Source of the DNA: Akkermansia sp. RCC_12PD
GTDB taxonomy: Bacteria > Verrucomicrobiota > Verrucomicrobiia > Verrucomicrobiales > Akkermansiaceae
Assembly: GCF_036417355.1 (NCBI RefSeq)
Contig: NZ_CP143889.1
Coordinates: 2,108,001 to 2,172,000, forward strand
Length of the DNA stretch: 64,000 nucleotides
Direction of reading: 5' to 3'
A model generated the notes under the pieces. The model worked only from the letters and a program-made list of their open reading frames with translations, had not been told where the DNA came from and did not search any database. The stretch's first letter is position 1, and the number at the start of each line of letters is the position of its first letter. Both the position numbers and the translations under genes were made by a program. Shown piece after piece: positions 36,090 to 47,509 of the stretch.

Positions 36090-37659
36090 ATCACACCTCT
36101 TCAGGTGAGAGCCATCGGAAGGAAACAATGTTGAAGCGTCGGCCAAAAGCCTTGTTCACCGCACTCAAATCCGTCGTTTCCAGCGCCCCGGTCTTCATGT
36201 TCACCTTCGTTGCCGCCGTCTCGGGACTGTTCACAGGGTCCACGTAGTTGATGCCACGCTGCACCACCGCCTCGCACCACGCACGGGAAAGCACCACTCC
36301 CTCCCGGCTCGTCACTTCCCCGTAGGCGCGGATTGTAAACGTGTCGTCGCGCGTCGTCAGGATGTTGCCCAGCACCGCAAGCACGTCCGACTGGATCAGG
36401 TAGCCGGGAGCCGCCGTGAAGACCGACCCCTTGGCCGCATCCGCGTTCGGATAACCCGCCTTGGGTGTGATGACCATGTCCGTGAGTTCGTCAAAGGTGC
36501 TGTTGATTGAGCTTTCGTCAATGGCCGCCTGAAGCGCCCCCTTCACCCCCATCTCTCCGCTCTGCAGGCGGCGGTTGATGAAGTCGGACATGTTCAGGAA
36601 GGGGCCCCTCTTCTTGACTTCCTTGACCATGTTGTCGGCCAGTGCGCGGATCTGCGTGTCGCTGAGCGTGCGCAGGTCCGACCAGGCCATGGCCTCCCCG
36701 TCGGGGATGCCGTTGGTGATGCCAATGGAGCCGTAGTCGTCCACGTGGGACTTGTTGCTGCTGGCCACCCCGAAGCGGGAGAAATTGGCCTGGTTGCCGC
36801 TCAGCACCGAGGGCCTGCCGTTGGAAGAGTAGAGGAGCTTGCGGTTCTTGAGGCCCATGAGCATGGCCTCCCAGGCTCTCCGGGAGGTGGAGTTGACGTT
36901 GAAGCCCCCGGCGATGGGCAGGTACTTGGCGGAGAGCTTGTAGCCCTCGTCGGTTTTGGCCAGCTCGTCGATGACCGCTTCGGCGGGCTTGCCCTGAAGG
37001 TCCGGGGAGAGGCGCCTGTTGGCAATGCCTGCGGCCTTGTTGGAGGAAGTGTCCGTGGAGAAGGCCTCCTTGAGGACGGCCTTGAGGTCCTCTTTGGCGG
37101 AGCCGCCGATGCTGCGGGGCCGCGCGGCCAGGGATGAGGTGAACCAGGAGTCCCAGAGGGCGTCGTTGATCATCAGTCCGTGGTCCCAGAAGTCTCCCAG
37201 GGAGGCGTCGCCCATGATTTCATTGTGGGAGAATACCTTGTCGGCAGGCAGCATGGGGTCGGCAAAGGAGTTTCCGATGCCCACGCCCGGAACGCCTGAC
37301 TGGTAGGCGAAGCGCTTGGCGATGGCAGCCCTGGAATCGGTCTTGTACCATCCGGGAGTAAGCCTGAATCCTGCGAATCCGGCGAGGCTGGAGGGCTGCT
37401 GGAATGGGAGTTCGGCGGCCACAATCTTGTTGACCTGTTCGGCGCCGGGTCCGCCGAAGGGGGAGAGTCGGGTGCCGTCGTTGGAGAGGATGTTGGAGAT
37501 GGTGATGGGGAAGAAGTCGCTGTTGGCATTTTTGACCTCGAACTGGTAGGGGCTGTATGAGCGTCCGAGTTCGGATGCGGTGGGCATCTGGCCGCCCCAG
37601 AAGAGGGGGCTGGAGTGCTGCCAAGTCTTGGCGCGGTAGTCCTTGCCTTCCGGGTAGGC
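36090..37659 (-). repeat. outer inverted repeat, left arm (1.57 kb, 3' coding half)
   Basis: It is the reverse complement of 41707-43276. I counted 6 mismatches, all around 37507-37532; 36090-37506 (1,417 bp) showed no difference in any line I compared, and antisense frames on both sides translate identically. Similarity stops one base past the shared stop codon. Confidence 0.95.
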
Positions 37660-39036
37660 TCCGATGACCGGAGGCTTGCCCCATTTTACTGAAACCCCGT
37701 AGTAGGCTACGAATGTGGAGTCCTCTGCCGCAGTACCGTAAAAGCCCCGGCGTTTTCTGTTGTCATCCGGTCCTTCATTGTCCAGGAACATGTCGGCCGG
37801 GAGCTTGACTTGATCAAGCAGGGGCTTTTCCCAGGCACCCCAGTTGAGGTTTAGGATAGCAGGCATGGCTTTGTCAAATACGGCAGGGTCACTGCCGTTT
37901 GATAATGAACCGGATTGGCCTAGCTGTCTGGGATTCATGATCCCGGAAACCATGACAAGAGTACCGAGTTTTTTGGATTGAGAGGAAAATTCATCCGTGT
38001 ATTTCGTGCAGAGGACAATGTTGTGCGGCGTATAATTGAGGTCGTCCAGATCTTCCGCAAATTTAATGGACATCATGGCGGTGCCTCTGTCCTCATAGCC
38101 GCTTCCGGATAAATACTGATATTGAATACCGTCAGCCTGGTTGATGGCATAGGAACTGACCTGCCCCGGATCCTGAGTCCAGCCTTCCTTGAAGGCGAAG
38201 TTGTCCACGCGGATGTCATTTTTGTTGGCCTTGGACTGGGTGACCGCGTTGCCATGTTCAATTTTGGCTACGACAGGATGTGCAAAAATGACGATTTCTC
38301 CGGCTTTAAGTACGGAAGGTTCTCCCGCCTTGCCTACGCCGCCAGAAAGCAATTCCGAAGTTTTACGGAACGACGCTCCGAAGTCGGCAATCTGCCTGTT
38401 GTTGTAACCGTCATTGGGTGAATAGGGAGAGAATGGAGATTCGGAATAAGTCGCTGAAGAGGGATCCCAATTCTCAATCAGGTTGGCCTGCATGCGTGAA
38501 TAGTTGTTCGTCTGCATGATCGGCATGTATCGGTGTTCCCCGAAGTAGGAGCCCCAGGGGCCGCCGTCCGCCCCGGTGAACGTCATGTCCACGTTGTACG
38601 GGTTCCACCACACGTACACCGGGATGACGGAGACGCGCACGTCAATGTGGCCGCCGCGGGAGCCGTGTTGGGCGTTGCGCTTGACGTAGTTGATCCCCAC
38701 GAAGGAATAGAAGCGCAGCAGGATGGGATGGCGCATGTAGGTGTAGCGGTTGTCCATCATTTCCATGTTGGCGGAGGCGTCCGCGGCTACCAGCGTGCTG
38801 GGCGTCTGCCCATTCCATTGCAGTGTGGCGGAGGCATCCTGGCCGTCCCTTTTGGTTGAAGAGTCCCACACATTGGCCCACAGGTGGAGCTGGTTCCAGG
38901 AGCCTATCGGCCGGTTCTGTTCCGTCGGAGTTCCGTCCTCCGTGGCGTAGGGACGCAGGCCGATGTCCGCCGTATCTCCACGGAACTCCTCAGGCAGTTT
39001 TTCCTGGGAAAGAAGAATGTTCAAGTCCTTCTTCAA
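36091..39036 (-). CDS. headless copy of the giant pilin-like surface protein (silent cassette)
   Basis: A 981-codon uninterrupted frame on the minus strand that matches residues ~331-1316 of the plus-strand gene at 39325. It has no real start: the frame continues from 39056 with homology to the other copy, then meets AT-rich DNA and a stop, with only a TTG (codon for Leu in the other copy) available. Residues ~1-108 are nearly identical to the other copy, ~109-460 are diverged (roughly half identical), and ~461-981 are almost identical. No internal stop or frameshift is present and a terminator follows, so the frame seems to be kept under selection. Probably expressed only after recombination with the head. 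Confidence 0.85.
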   Translation of the reverse strand: MKKDLNILLSQEKLPEEFRGDTADIGLRPYATEDGTPTEQNRPIGSWNQLHLWANVWDSSTKRDGQDASATLQWNGQTPSTLVAADASANMEMMDNRYTYMRHPILLRFYSFVGINYVKRNAQHGSRGGHIDVRVSVIPVYVWWNPYNVDMTFTGADGGPWGSYFGEHRYMPIMQTNNYSRMQANLIENWDPSSATYSESPFSPYSPNDGYNNRQIADFGASFRKTSELLSGGVGKAGEPSVLKAGEIVIFAHPVVAKIEHGNAVTQSKANKNDIRVDNFAFKEGWTQDPGQVSSYAINQADGIQYQYLSGSGYEDRGTAMMSIKFAEDLDDLNYTPHNIVLCTKYTDEFSSQSKKLGTLVMVSGIMNPRQLGQSGSLSNGSDPAVFDKAMPAILNLNWGAWEKPLLDQVKLPADMFLDNEGPDDNRKRRGFYGTAAEDSTFVAYYGVSVKWGKPPVIGAYPEGKDYRAKTWQHSSPLFWGGQMPTASELGRSYSPYQFEVKNANSDFFPITISNILSNDGTRLSPFGGPGAEQVNKIVAAELPFQQPSSLAGFAGFRLTPGWYKTDSRAAIAKRFAYQSGVPGVGIGNSFADPMLPADKVFSHNEIMGDASLGDFWDHGLMINDALWDSWFTSSLAARPRSIGGSAKEDLKAVLKEAFSTDTSSNKAAGIANRRLSPDLQGKPAEAVIDELAKTDEGYKLSAKYLPIAGGFNVNSTSRRAWEAMLMGLKNRKLLYSSNGRPSVLSGNQANFSRFGVASSNKSHVDDYGSIGITNGIPDGEAMAWSDLRTLSDTQIRALADNMVKEVKKRGPFLNMSDFINRRLQSGEMGVKGALQAAIDESSINSTFDELTDMVITPKAGYPNADAAKGSVFTAAPGYLIQSDVLAVLGNILTTRDDTFTIRAYGEVTSREGVVLSRAWCEAVVQRGINYVDPVNSPETAATKVNMKTGALETTDLSAVNKAFGRRFNIVSFRWLSPEEV

Positions 39037-39056
39037 GCCACCGAATTTGGAATCCG
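38714..39056 (-). repeat. inner inverted repeat, left arm
   Basis: It is the reverse complement of 40271-40613. The core 38827-39009 is a perfect 183-bp match to 40318-40500; the flanks have scattered, mostly silent differences. The homology begins abruptly at the GGATTCC at ~39056. Confidence 0.95.
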
Positions 39057-39324
39057 CATTTATCTTTATAACCTCAATAAAACATTTGATTATAAATGAA
39101 TAAAAATATTATTCCAATTCATCTCAGAGCTCAAATAAAGGGAAAATTCCGGTTCGGAAAACAAGGTTTCAGCATCCTTTTTCAACCAATTTTAGGCTTG
39201 CATGCACCCTCCGCTTTTTATAAGGTTCGGAGATAAGAATTGGCTTTTCGCCTTTCCATATTAGTGGATGGCTTGGCAACTCCAAACTAATAGGAAGACG
39301 TCTCGCTAAAAACCATAGCTTTTC
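39057..39324 (+). promoter_or_regulatory. upstream region of the active surface-protein gene, inside the invertible interval
   Basis: 268 bp of AT-rich DNA with no gene. It should carry the promoter of the gene at 39325. A weak candidate is TTGCAT (39198-39203) with TATAAG (39219-39224) at 15-bp spacing. If the segment between the inner repeats flips, this region would travel with the head and keep driving it. Confidence 0.4.
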
Positions 39325-42300
39325 ATGAAGATCAAACCTTCCAAAAAACGCCCTATTAAACACGTCAGCAAGGGTTTCGCTCTCATTGCCACCATCACCT
39401 TGATGATGCTCCTGGCCCTCCTGAGCGTAGGCCTTCTTACCATCGCATCCTCCCAGGTGCGCATCTCCGAGAAACAGCTCTTCGCTGCTGAGGCCAAGTC
39501 CCTGGCCAGATTCTCCCTGGAAGTATCCCTGGGACAGCTCCAGTGCGAGCTGGGACCCGACCAGCGCGTTTCCGCCAACTCCGGCATTCTCTCTTCCGGC
39601 ACCAGCGAAGGAAGCTCCCCCTACATCCTGGGCGCCTGGAACAGCTGGGACACCTGGCTCAACAGGAATAATTCCTCAGGCATGAGCATCGCTTCCACTT
39701 ACGATACCGGCAGAAGCTCCATGTTCCGCCGCTGGCTGATTTCCGACCCCGACCTGCGCAGGCTCAGCACCCTGGAAGCCGGAAAAAACCTTCTGGGCCA
39801 AAGGACCCGTTCCAACCGCAATTTCCGCAGCGTCTGCCTGCTGGGCCCCGGCACCGCAGGGACTCCGGTGGGAGCCCGCAACCAGGACAAAAAGGAAATC
39901 TACGCCCGGCTGGTGCGCGTGGATGATTTTTCCAGGAATACGGGGCTGAAAAAGAATGCCAACAACCGCAAAAACATTGCCTGGTGGATTACGCCGGAAA
40001 ACCAGAAGGCACGCATCAACCTGATGCCCCATGCCTCCCAGGAAAGCACCGACACGCTGACCGTTTTGCGCTCCACCTGGGATACCCCCGGCCCGGATCT
40101 GGACACCCTCAATATTGCCTCATTAATGTCGGAAAGCTCCAGCGACGATTCATCTGCAGCCAGAAAATTGATCTCCCGTGACACGCTTCTTGCCAACAGC
40201 AAAAACGGCCGCCTGAAAGACCTGGGAGAGCTTTACCATGACATCACCCTGGTTTCTTCCAGCCTCCAGACGGATTCCAAATTCGGCGGTTTGAAGAAGG
40301 ACTTGAATATTATGCTGTCCCAGGAAAAACTGCCTGAGGAGTTCCGTGGAGATACGGCGGACATCGGCCTGCGTCCCTACGCCACGGAGGACGGAACTCC
40401 GACGGAACAGAACCGGCCGATAGGCTCCTGGAACCAGCTCCACCTGTGGGCCAATGTGTGGGACTCTTCAACCAAAAGGGACGGCCAGGATGCCTCCGCC
40501 GCGCTGGAATGGAATGGACAGACGCCCAGCACGCTGGTAGCCGCGGACGCTTCCGCCAACATGGGAATGATGGACAACCGCTACACCTACATGCGCCATC
40601 CCATCCTGCTGCGTTACTACAATTTCATTGGGACCTATCTGACAAAGAACGATTTCCAGGCCCAGAACGGCGGCTGGATCAACACGTCCGTCTCCGTCAT
40701 CCCCGTCTTTGTCTGGTGGAACCCGTACAATGTGGACATGAAAATGGAAGGGGCGTCCGGCTCCCCGTGGGGTTCCTACTTCGGGGAACACCGTTTCATG
40801 CCCATGCTGTTTGCGGACAATGTCAACGGAAGCAGCCAGCCTCTTTCCGACTTGAGAAGATATACGGAACATCCGCTGACTCCTTACACCCAGGGTTCCT
40901 ATGGCGCCGTAAATGACCGCCAGATTGCCGACTTCGGCGCTTCCTACAGAAAGTCGGCACGCCTGAACGACAGCACCGGAGAGGTAAACAAGGGGGACGT
41001 ATCCATCCTCAAGGCCGGGGAAATCGTCGTCTTTGCCCTTCCCTCCACCACGCGTACCGACAAAATCCAGCAAGGAGCCGTTTACAAATCCAAAATCAAC
41101 GGGAATGACATCCGGACGGACAACTTCGCCCTTCGGGAAGGCTGGCCGCAGGACCTGAGCGAGATGGCTTCCTACGGCGTCAACATTTATACGGGACTCC
41201 AGTACCAGTATTTTGAAAACACCGAATTCGACACGCCTACCAAATATACGTTCTGGGCCCGGTTTGCGGAAACGGATGATGAACTGGTGGGCAACAATGG
41301 CAACAAATCATGGGGCACTCCTCCCGACCATGTTCTGTGCCATAAGTATACGGACGAGTTTTCCTCGGCATCCAAAAAGCTGCGCACGTTTGTCATGGGC
41401 GCCGGGCTCATGAACCCCGGCCAGATAGGGAAGCCTACGACGCTCTCCGGCTCCTCCACAACCGATCCGGAAGTTTTCGCTAAAATCTCCCCTGCCATGC
41501 TCAACCTGAACTGGGGATTTGAAGAACAAATCATCCAGGCCACAAGGATTCCGACGACCGGATGGACCAACAATACCAGCGGAGACTCCAATGAAAACGA
41601 TTCCAAGCGGGGCAAATTCGCAGAACCGGAATCCGGAGGACCGTATCCCTACTTCATCGCCTATTATGGAGTCTCCGCCAAATGGGGCAAGACTCCCGTC
41701 GTAGGCGCCTACCCGGAAGGCAAGGACTACCGCGCCAAGACTTGGCAGCACTCCAGCCCCCTCTTCTGGGGCGGCCAGATGCCCACCGCATCCGAACTCG
41801 GACGCTCATACAGCCCCTACCAGTTCGAGGTCAAGCAATCCAACAGCGACTTCTTCCAGATCACCATCTCCAACATCCTCTCCAACGACGGCACCCGACT
41901 CTCCCCCTTCGGCGGACCCGGCGCCGAACAGGTCAACAAGATTGTGGCCGCCGAACTCCCATTCCAGCAGCCCTCCAGCCTCGCCGGATTCGCAGGATTC
42001 AGGCTTACTCCCGGATGGTACAAGACCGATTCCAGGGCTGCCATCGCCAAGCGCTTCGCCTACCAGTCAGGCGTTCCGGGCGTGGGCATCGGAAACTCCT
42101 TTGCCGACCCCATGCTGCCTGCCGACAAGGTATTCTCCCACAATGAAATCATGGGCGACGCCTCCCTGGGAGACTTCTGGGACCACGGACTGATGATCAA
42201 CGACGCCCTCTGGGACTCCTGGTTCACCTCATCCCTGGCCGCGCGGCCCCGCAGCATCGGCGGCTCCGCCAAAGAGGACCTCAAGGCCGTCCTCAAGGAG

Positions 42301-43275
42301 GCCTTCTCCACGGACACTTCCTCCAACAAGGCCGCAGGCATTGCCAACAGGCGCCTCTCCCCGGACCTTCAGGGCAAGCCCGCCGAAGCGGTCATCGACG
42401 AGCTGGCCAAAACCGACGAGGGCTACAAGCTCTCCGCCAAGTACCTGCCCATCGCCGGGGGCTTCAACGTCAACTCCACCTCCCGGAGAGCCTGGGAGGC
42501 CATGCTCATGGGCCTCAAGAACCGCAAGCTCCTCTACTCTTCCAACGGCAGGCCCTCGGTGCTGAGCGGCAACCAGGCCAATTTCTCCCGCTTCGGGGTG
42601 GCCAGCAGCAACAAGTCCCACGTGGACGACTACGGCTCCATTGGCATCACCAACGGCATCCCCGACGGGGAGGCCATGGCCTGGTCGGACCTGCGCACGC
42701 TCAGCGACACGCAGATCCGCGCACTGGCCGACAACATGGTCAAGGAAGTCAAGAAGAGGGGCCCCTTCCTGAACATGTCCGACTTCATCAACCGCCGCCT
42801 GCAGAGCGGAGAGATGGGGGTGAAGGGGGCGCTTCAGGCGGCCATTGACGAAAGCTCAATCAACAGCACCTTTGACGAACTCACGGACATGGTCATCACA
42901 CCCAAGGCGGGTTATCCGAACGCGGATGCGGCCAAGGGGTCGGTCTTCACGGCGGCTCCCGGCTACCTGATCCAGTCGGACGTGCTTGCGGTGCTGGGCA
43001 ACATCCTGACGACGCGCGACGACACGTTTACAATCCGCGCCTACGGGGAAGTGACGAGCCGGGAGGGAGTGGTGCTTTCCCGTGCGTGGTGCGAGGCGGT
43101 GGTGCAGCGTGGCATCAACTACGTGGACCCTGTGAACAGTCCCGAGACGGCGGCAACGAAGGTGAACATGAAGACCGGGGCGCTGGAAACGACGGATTTG
43201 AGTGCGGTGAACAAGGCTTTTGGCCGACGCTTCAACATTGTTTCCTTCCGATGGCTCTCACCTGAAGAGGTGTGA
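39325..43275 (+). CDS. giant prepilin-like surface protein (Verru_Chthon cassette protein A-like)
   Basis: A 1,316-residue protein. The N-terminus has a prepilin-like signal: a basic stretch KPSKKRPIKHVSKG, then FALIATITLMMLLALLSVGL, with likely cleavage after the glycine. ARFSLEVSLGQLQCELGPDQ resembles the conserved 'LGQLQ...GPDQR' segment of Verru_Chthon cassette protein A (assignment from memory, moderate certainty). Residues 1-331 are unique in this window (the head), ~331-430 and ~795-1316 are shared with the left copy, and ~431-794 are variable. It is probably surface-displayed or pilus-associated; the PilT-like ATPases at 50.7-52.9 kb may serve it. The ATG at 39325 has no strong ribosome site. 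Confidence 0.8.
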   Translation: MKIKPSKKRPIKHVSKGFALIATITLMMLLALLSVGLLTIASSQVRISEKQLFAAEAKSLARFSLEVSLGQLQCELGPDQRVSANSGILSSGTSEGSSPYILGAWNSWDTWLNRNNSSGMSIASTYDTGRSSMFRRWLISDPDLRRLSTLEAGKNLLGQRTRSNRNFRSVCLLGPGTAGTPVGARNQDKKEIYARLVRVDDFSRNTGLKKNANNRKNIAWWITPENQKARINLMPHASQESTDTLTVLRSTWDTPGPDLDTLNIASLMSESSSDDSSAARKLISRDTLLANSKNGRLKDLGELYHDITLVSSSLQTDSKFGGLKKDLNIMLSQEKLPEEFRGDTADIGLRPYATEDGTPTEQNRPIGSWNQLHLWANVWDSSTKRDGQDASAALEWNGQTPSTLVAADASANMGMMDNRYTYMRHPILLRYYNFIGTYLTKNDFQAQNGGWINTSVSVIPVFVWWNPYNVDMKMEGASGSPWGSYFGEHRFMPMLFADNVNGSSQPLSDLRRYTEHPLTPYTQGSYGAVNDRQIADFGASYRKSARLNDSTGEVNKGDVSILKAGEIVVFALPSTTRTDKIQQGAVYKSKINGNDIRTDNFALREGWPQDLSEMASYGVNIYTGLQYQYFENTEFDTPTKYTFWARFAETDDELVGNNGNKSWGTPPDHVLCHKYTDEFSSASKKLRTFVMGAGLMNPGQIGKPTTLSGSSTTDPEVFAKISPAMLNLNWGFEEQIIQATRIPTTGWTNNTSGDSNENDSKRGKFAEPESGGPYPYFIAYYGVSAKWGKTPVVGAYPEGKDYRAKTWQHSSPLFWGGQMPTASELGRSYSPYQFEVKQSNSDFFQITISNILSNDGTRLSPFGGPGAEQVNKIVAAELPFQQPSSLAGFAGFRLTPGWYKTDSRAAIAKRFAYQSGVPGVGIGNSFADPMLPADKVFSHNEIMGDASLGDFWDHGLMINDALWDSWFTSSLAARPRSIGGSAKEDLKAVLKEAFSTDTSSNKAAGIANRRLSPDLQGKPAEAVIDELAKTDEGYKLSAKYLPIAGGFNVNSTSRRAWEAMLMGLKNRKLLYSSNGRPSVLSGNQANFSRFGVASSNKSHVDDYGSIGITNGIPDGEAMAWSDLRTLSDTQIRALADNMVKEVKKRGPFLNMSDFINRRLQSGEMGVKGALQAAIDESSINSTFDELTDMVITPKAGYPNADAAKGSVFTAAPGYLIQSDVLAVLGNILTTRDDTFTIRAYGEVTSREGVVLSRAWCEAVVQRGINYVDPVNSPETAATKVNMKTGALETTDLSAVNKAFGRRFNIVSFRWLSPEEV
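40271..40613 (+). repeat. inner inverted repeat, right arm
   Basis: Partner of 38714-39056. It covers the codons just after the head. The perfect core is 40318-40500 (183 bp). The two arms are coding and in the same reading frame relative to their own copy, so a crossover anywhere in them keeps the frame. Confidence 0.95.
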
Positions 43276-43276
43276 T
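41707..43276 (+). repeat. outer inverted repeat, right arm (3' coding half)
   Basis: Partner of 36090-37659. It encodes the last ~520 residues of the surface protein. The few mismatches lie at 41835-41859. Confidence 0.95.
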
Positions 43277-43408
43277 GCGTGGAGAAAAGGAGAGGGGTAA
43301 AGGTAACAGCGTTTGTCCGGAGGGAGTCCGTGGCACGCGTCGGGTTCCTTGCATGTCCCCAGGTTTTTCTTGTCCGTAAATTGTGATTCCGGGAAGGAAT
43401 AATGCCCT

Positions 43409-44971
43409 TTAACGGGGAAGTTCGTGACGGCTGCGGAAGCACAGTCCGACGAAGAATGTTGCCAGGGTGCCGATGGTGACGCGCCAGGGAAAGGCTATTT
43501 CCGGAATATGCTGTTCCCAGGAAGCCGGGAGAGGAATGAGTCCGGTCAGAACAGCTATGACGATGAAGCCTGCCGCCATGGCAAGGATGTTGCCGGTGTC
43601 GTTGCCCCTGGTGCGGGTCAGCATTCCCAGCAGGAAGATGCCGAGCAGGGATCCATACGTGTAGCCGAAGATGCCGAGAGCAATTTGGATAATGCGTACT
43701 TCCGGATGATGTACTACGTACCAGGCCGTGACGGAGCCCACCATAATGAGCAGCAGGGAAAATCCCACCGTGCCCCACCGCACGCACCGGAGCAGCTGGC
43801 GTTCCGTGGCGTCCGGCTTGAAGATGCCCTGGTACCAGTCCTTCGTGGCGGTGGTCGCTAGGGAATTGAGTGCTGTGGACAGAGACCCCATGGCGGTTGC
43901 GAGCAGTCCGGCGATGAGTAGCCCGCGGACTCCGCCGGGCAGTTCATGAATGATGAAGTAGGGGAATACGTGCAATTTGGGCGTGTCTGCGGGCAGGGCT
44001 GCCGGATTGTACTGGTAAAAGACGTACAGGAGAATGCCCGTGAAGAGGAACAGGAGGACGATGGGGAAGTCCATCAGGCCGGATACAATGACTGCGCGGG
44101 TTCCGGCCTTGCTGTTTTTTGCAGCCAGCATGCGCTGGACCATGTCTTGGTCCGTCCCGTGTGTAGCCATCGTGATGAACGTAGCGCCCAGAAACGCTGC
44201 CCATACCGTATATTCCTGTCCCAGAATGTGGGAACACTGTTCCAGGAAGCTGAGTCCTTTTTCCGTTCCCCAGGAAAAGAATTTCCAGTCATCCCCTCCG
44301 TTCATGACGGCGGAAATGGAGTCCCAGCCGCCGGGAATGTGGGAGAACAGTATCCAAAGGGCGGAGAGCATGGAGACGCCGAGTACCGCCGCCTGAAGTA
44401 CGTCTGTCCAGACGACAGCTTTCAGTCCGCCTATGGCCGTATAAATGGTGGTGGCAATGCTGATGATGACCAGAGCGGCGATGTAGAGCAGGACTATCTG
44501 TTCGGAATCTGCCGGAGTATTGGTGATAAACTGATAAGCAATGACAAGCAGAATGCCTGCAAAGTAGAGCCTGGTTCCGCTGGCCAGAACCCGGCTGATC
44601 AGGAAGACCATGGAGGCAGTGCGCCGGGTCAGCAGTCCGAACCGTTTTTCCAGATATTCATAAATGGAGACTACCTTATAGTCGTAATAAGGTTTGAGGA
44701 AGAGCTTGCCGACGATAATACGGCCCAGAATCGTGCCTATGCAGAGCTGGGCATAGGTGAAGTTGCGGGTATGGTAGCCTTCCCCCGGCGCTCCCAGGAA
44801 GGTGGCCGCGCTGATTTCCGCAGCCAGGATGGAGGCCAGGATGGCCCACCAGGGCAGGGAACGGTTTCCCAGAGCATAATCCGTCAGGGTTTTTTGTTTG
44901 CGGCCCGCGTAGATGCCAATGCCGAAGATGGCCAGAAAGTAGGTGGCTATGACGAGGGAGTCCGTAAACAT
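43409..44971 (-). CDS. sodium:solute symporter (SSS family)
   Basis: A 520-residue permease with about 13 membrane helices. SSS-family signs are a first helix starting VIATYFLAIFGIGIYAGRK, the ALGNRSLPWWAILASILAAE segment, GGLKAVVWTDVLQAAVL, and the family signature-like region around LIAGLLATAMGSLSTALNSL. It drives uptake of a small organic solute (sugar, sialic acid, amino acid and similar) with Na+; the substrate cannot be told. It is preceded by pyrG on the same strand with a strong hairpin between them, so it is probably transcribed separately or by read-through. Convergent with the surface-protein gene. Confidence 0.9.
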   Translation of the reverse strand: MFTDSLVIATYFLAIFGIGIYAGRKQKTLTDYALGNRSLPWWAILASILAAEISAATFLGAPGEGYHTRNFTYAQLCIGTILGRIIVGKLFLKPYYDYKVVSIYEYLEKRFGLLTRRTASMVFLISRVLASGTRLYFAGILLVIAYQFITNTPADSEQIVLLYIAALVIISIATTIYTAIGGLKAVVWTDVLQAAVLGVSMLSALWILFSHIPGGWDSISAVMNGGDDWKFFSWGTEKGLSFLEQCSHILGQEYTVWAAFLGATFITMATHGTDQDMVQRMLAAKNSKAGTRAVIVSGLMDFPIVLLFLFTGILLYVFYQYNPAALPADTPKLHVFPYFIIHELPGGVRGLLIAGLLATAMGSLSTALNSLATTATKDWYQGIFKPDATERQLLRCVRWGTVGFSLLLIMVGSVTAWYVVHHPEVRIIQIALGIFGYTYGSLLGIFLLGMLTRTRGNDTGNILAMAAGFIVIAVLTGLIPLPASWEQHIPEIAFPWRVTIGTLATFFVGLCFRSRHELPR

Positions 44972-44982
44972 GCCGGGAGAGG

Positions 44983-45020
44983 AAGAGTTTTTCCGGAATT
45001 TCAGCTCCGGAAAAACTCTT
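44983..45020 (-). terminator. 15-bp hairpin between pyrG and the symporter gene
   Basis: AAGAGTTTTTCCGGA (44983-44997) pairs perfectly with TCCGGAAAAACTCTT (45006-45020). There is no long T-run beyond the stem, so it is a terminator or an mRNA-end stabiliser for pyrG. Confidence 0.6.
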
Positions 45021-45037
45021 GCAGGTCAGGGATGGGA

Positions 45038-47409
<2,372 letters not shown>

Positions 47410-47509
47410 GGAGAGGTTAAACGTTTCGGGACCTTATCAATTCCCCTCCGAATAGTCCAGCCTCAAGCAATGAAAGAAGACGGTTTTTCTGAAAAATGAA
47501 ATGGAGTAT

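Noticed and set aside
36091-43276. Simple tandem duplication followed by inversion with no function
   Set aside because: Kept as an alternative but not preferred: the headless copy is intact, has its own terminator, and the inner repeats bracket exactly the head.
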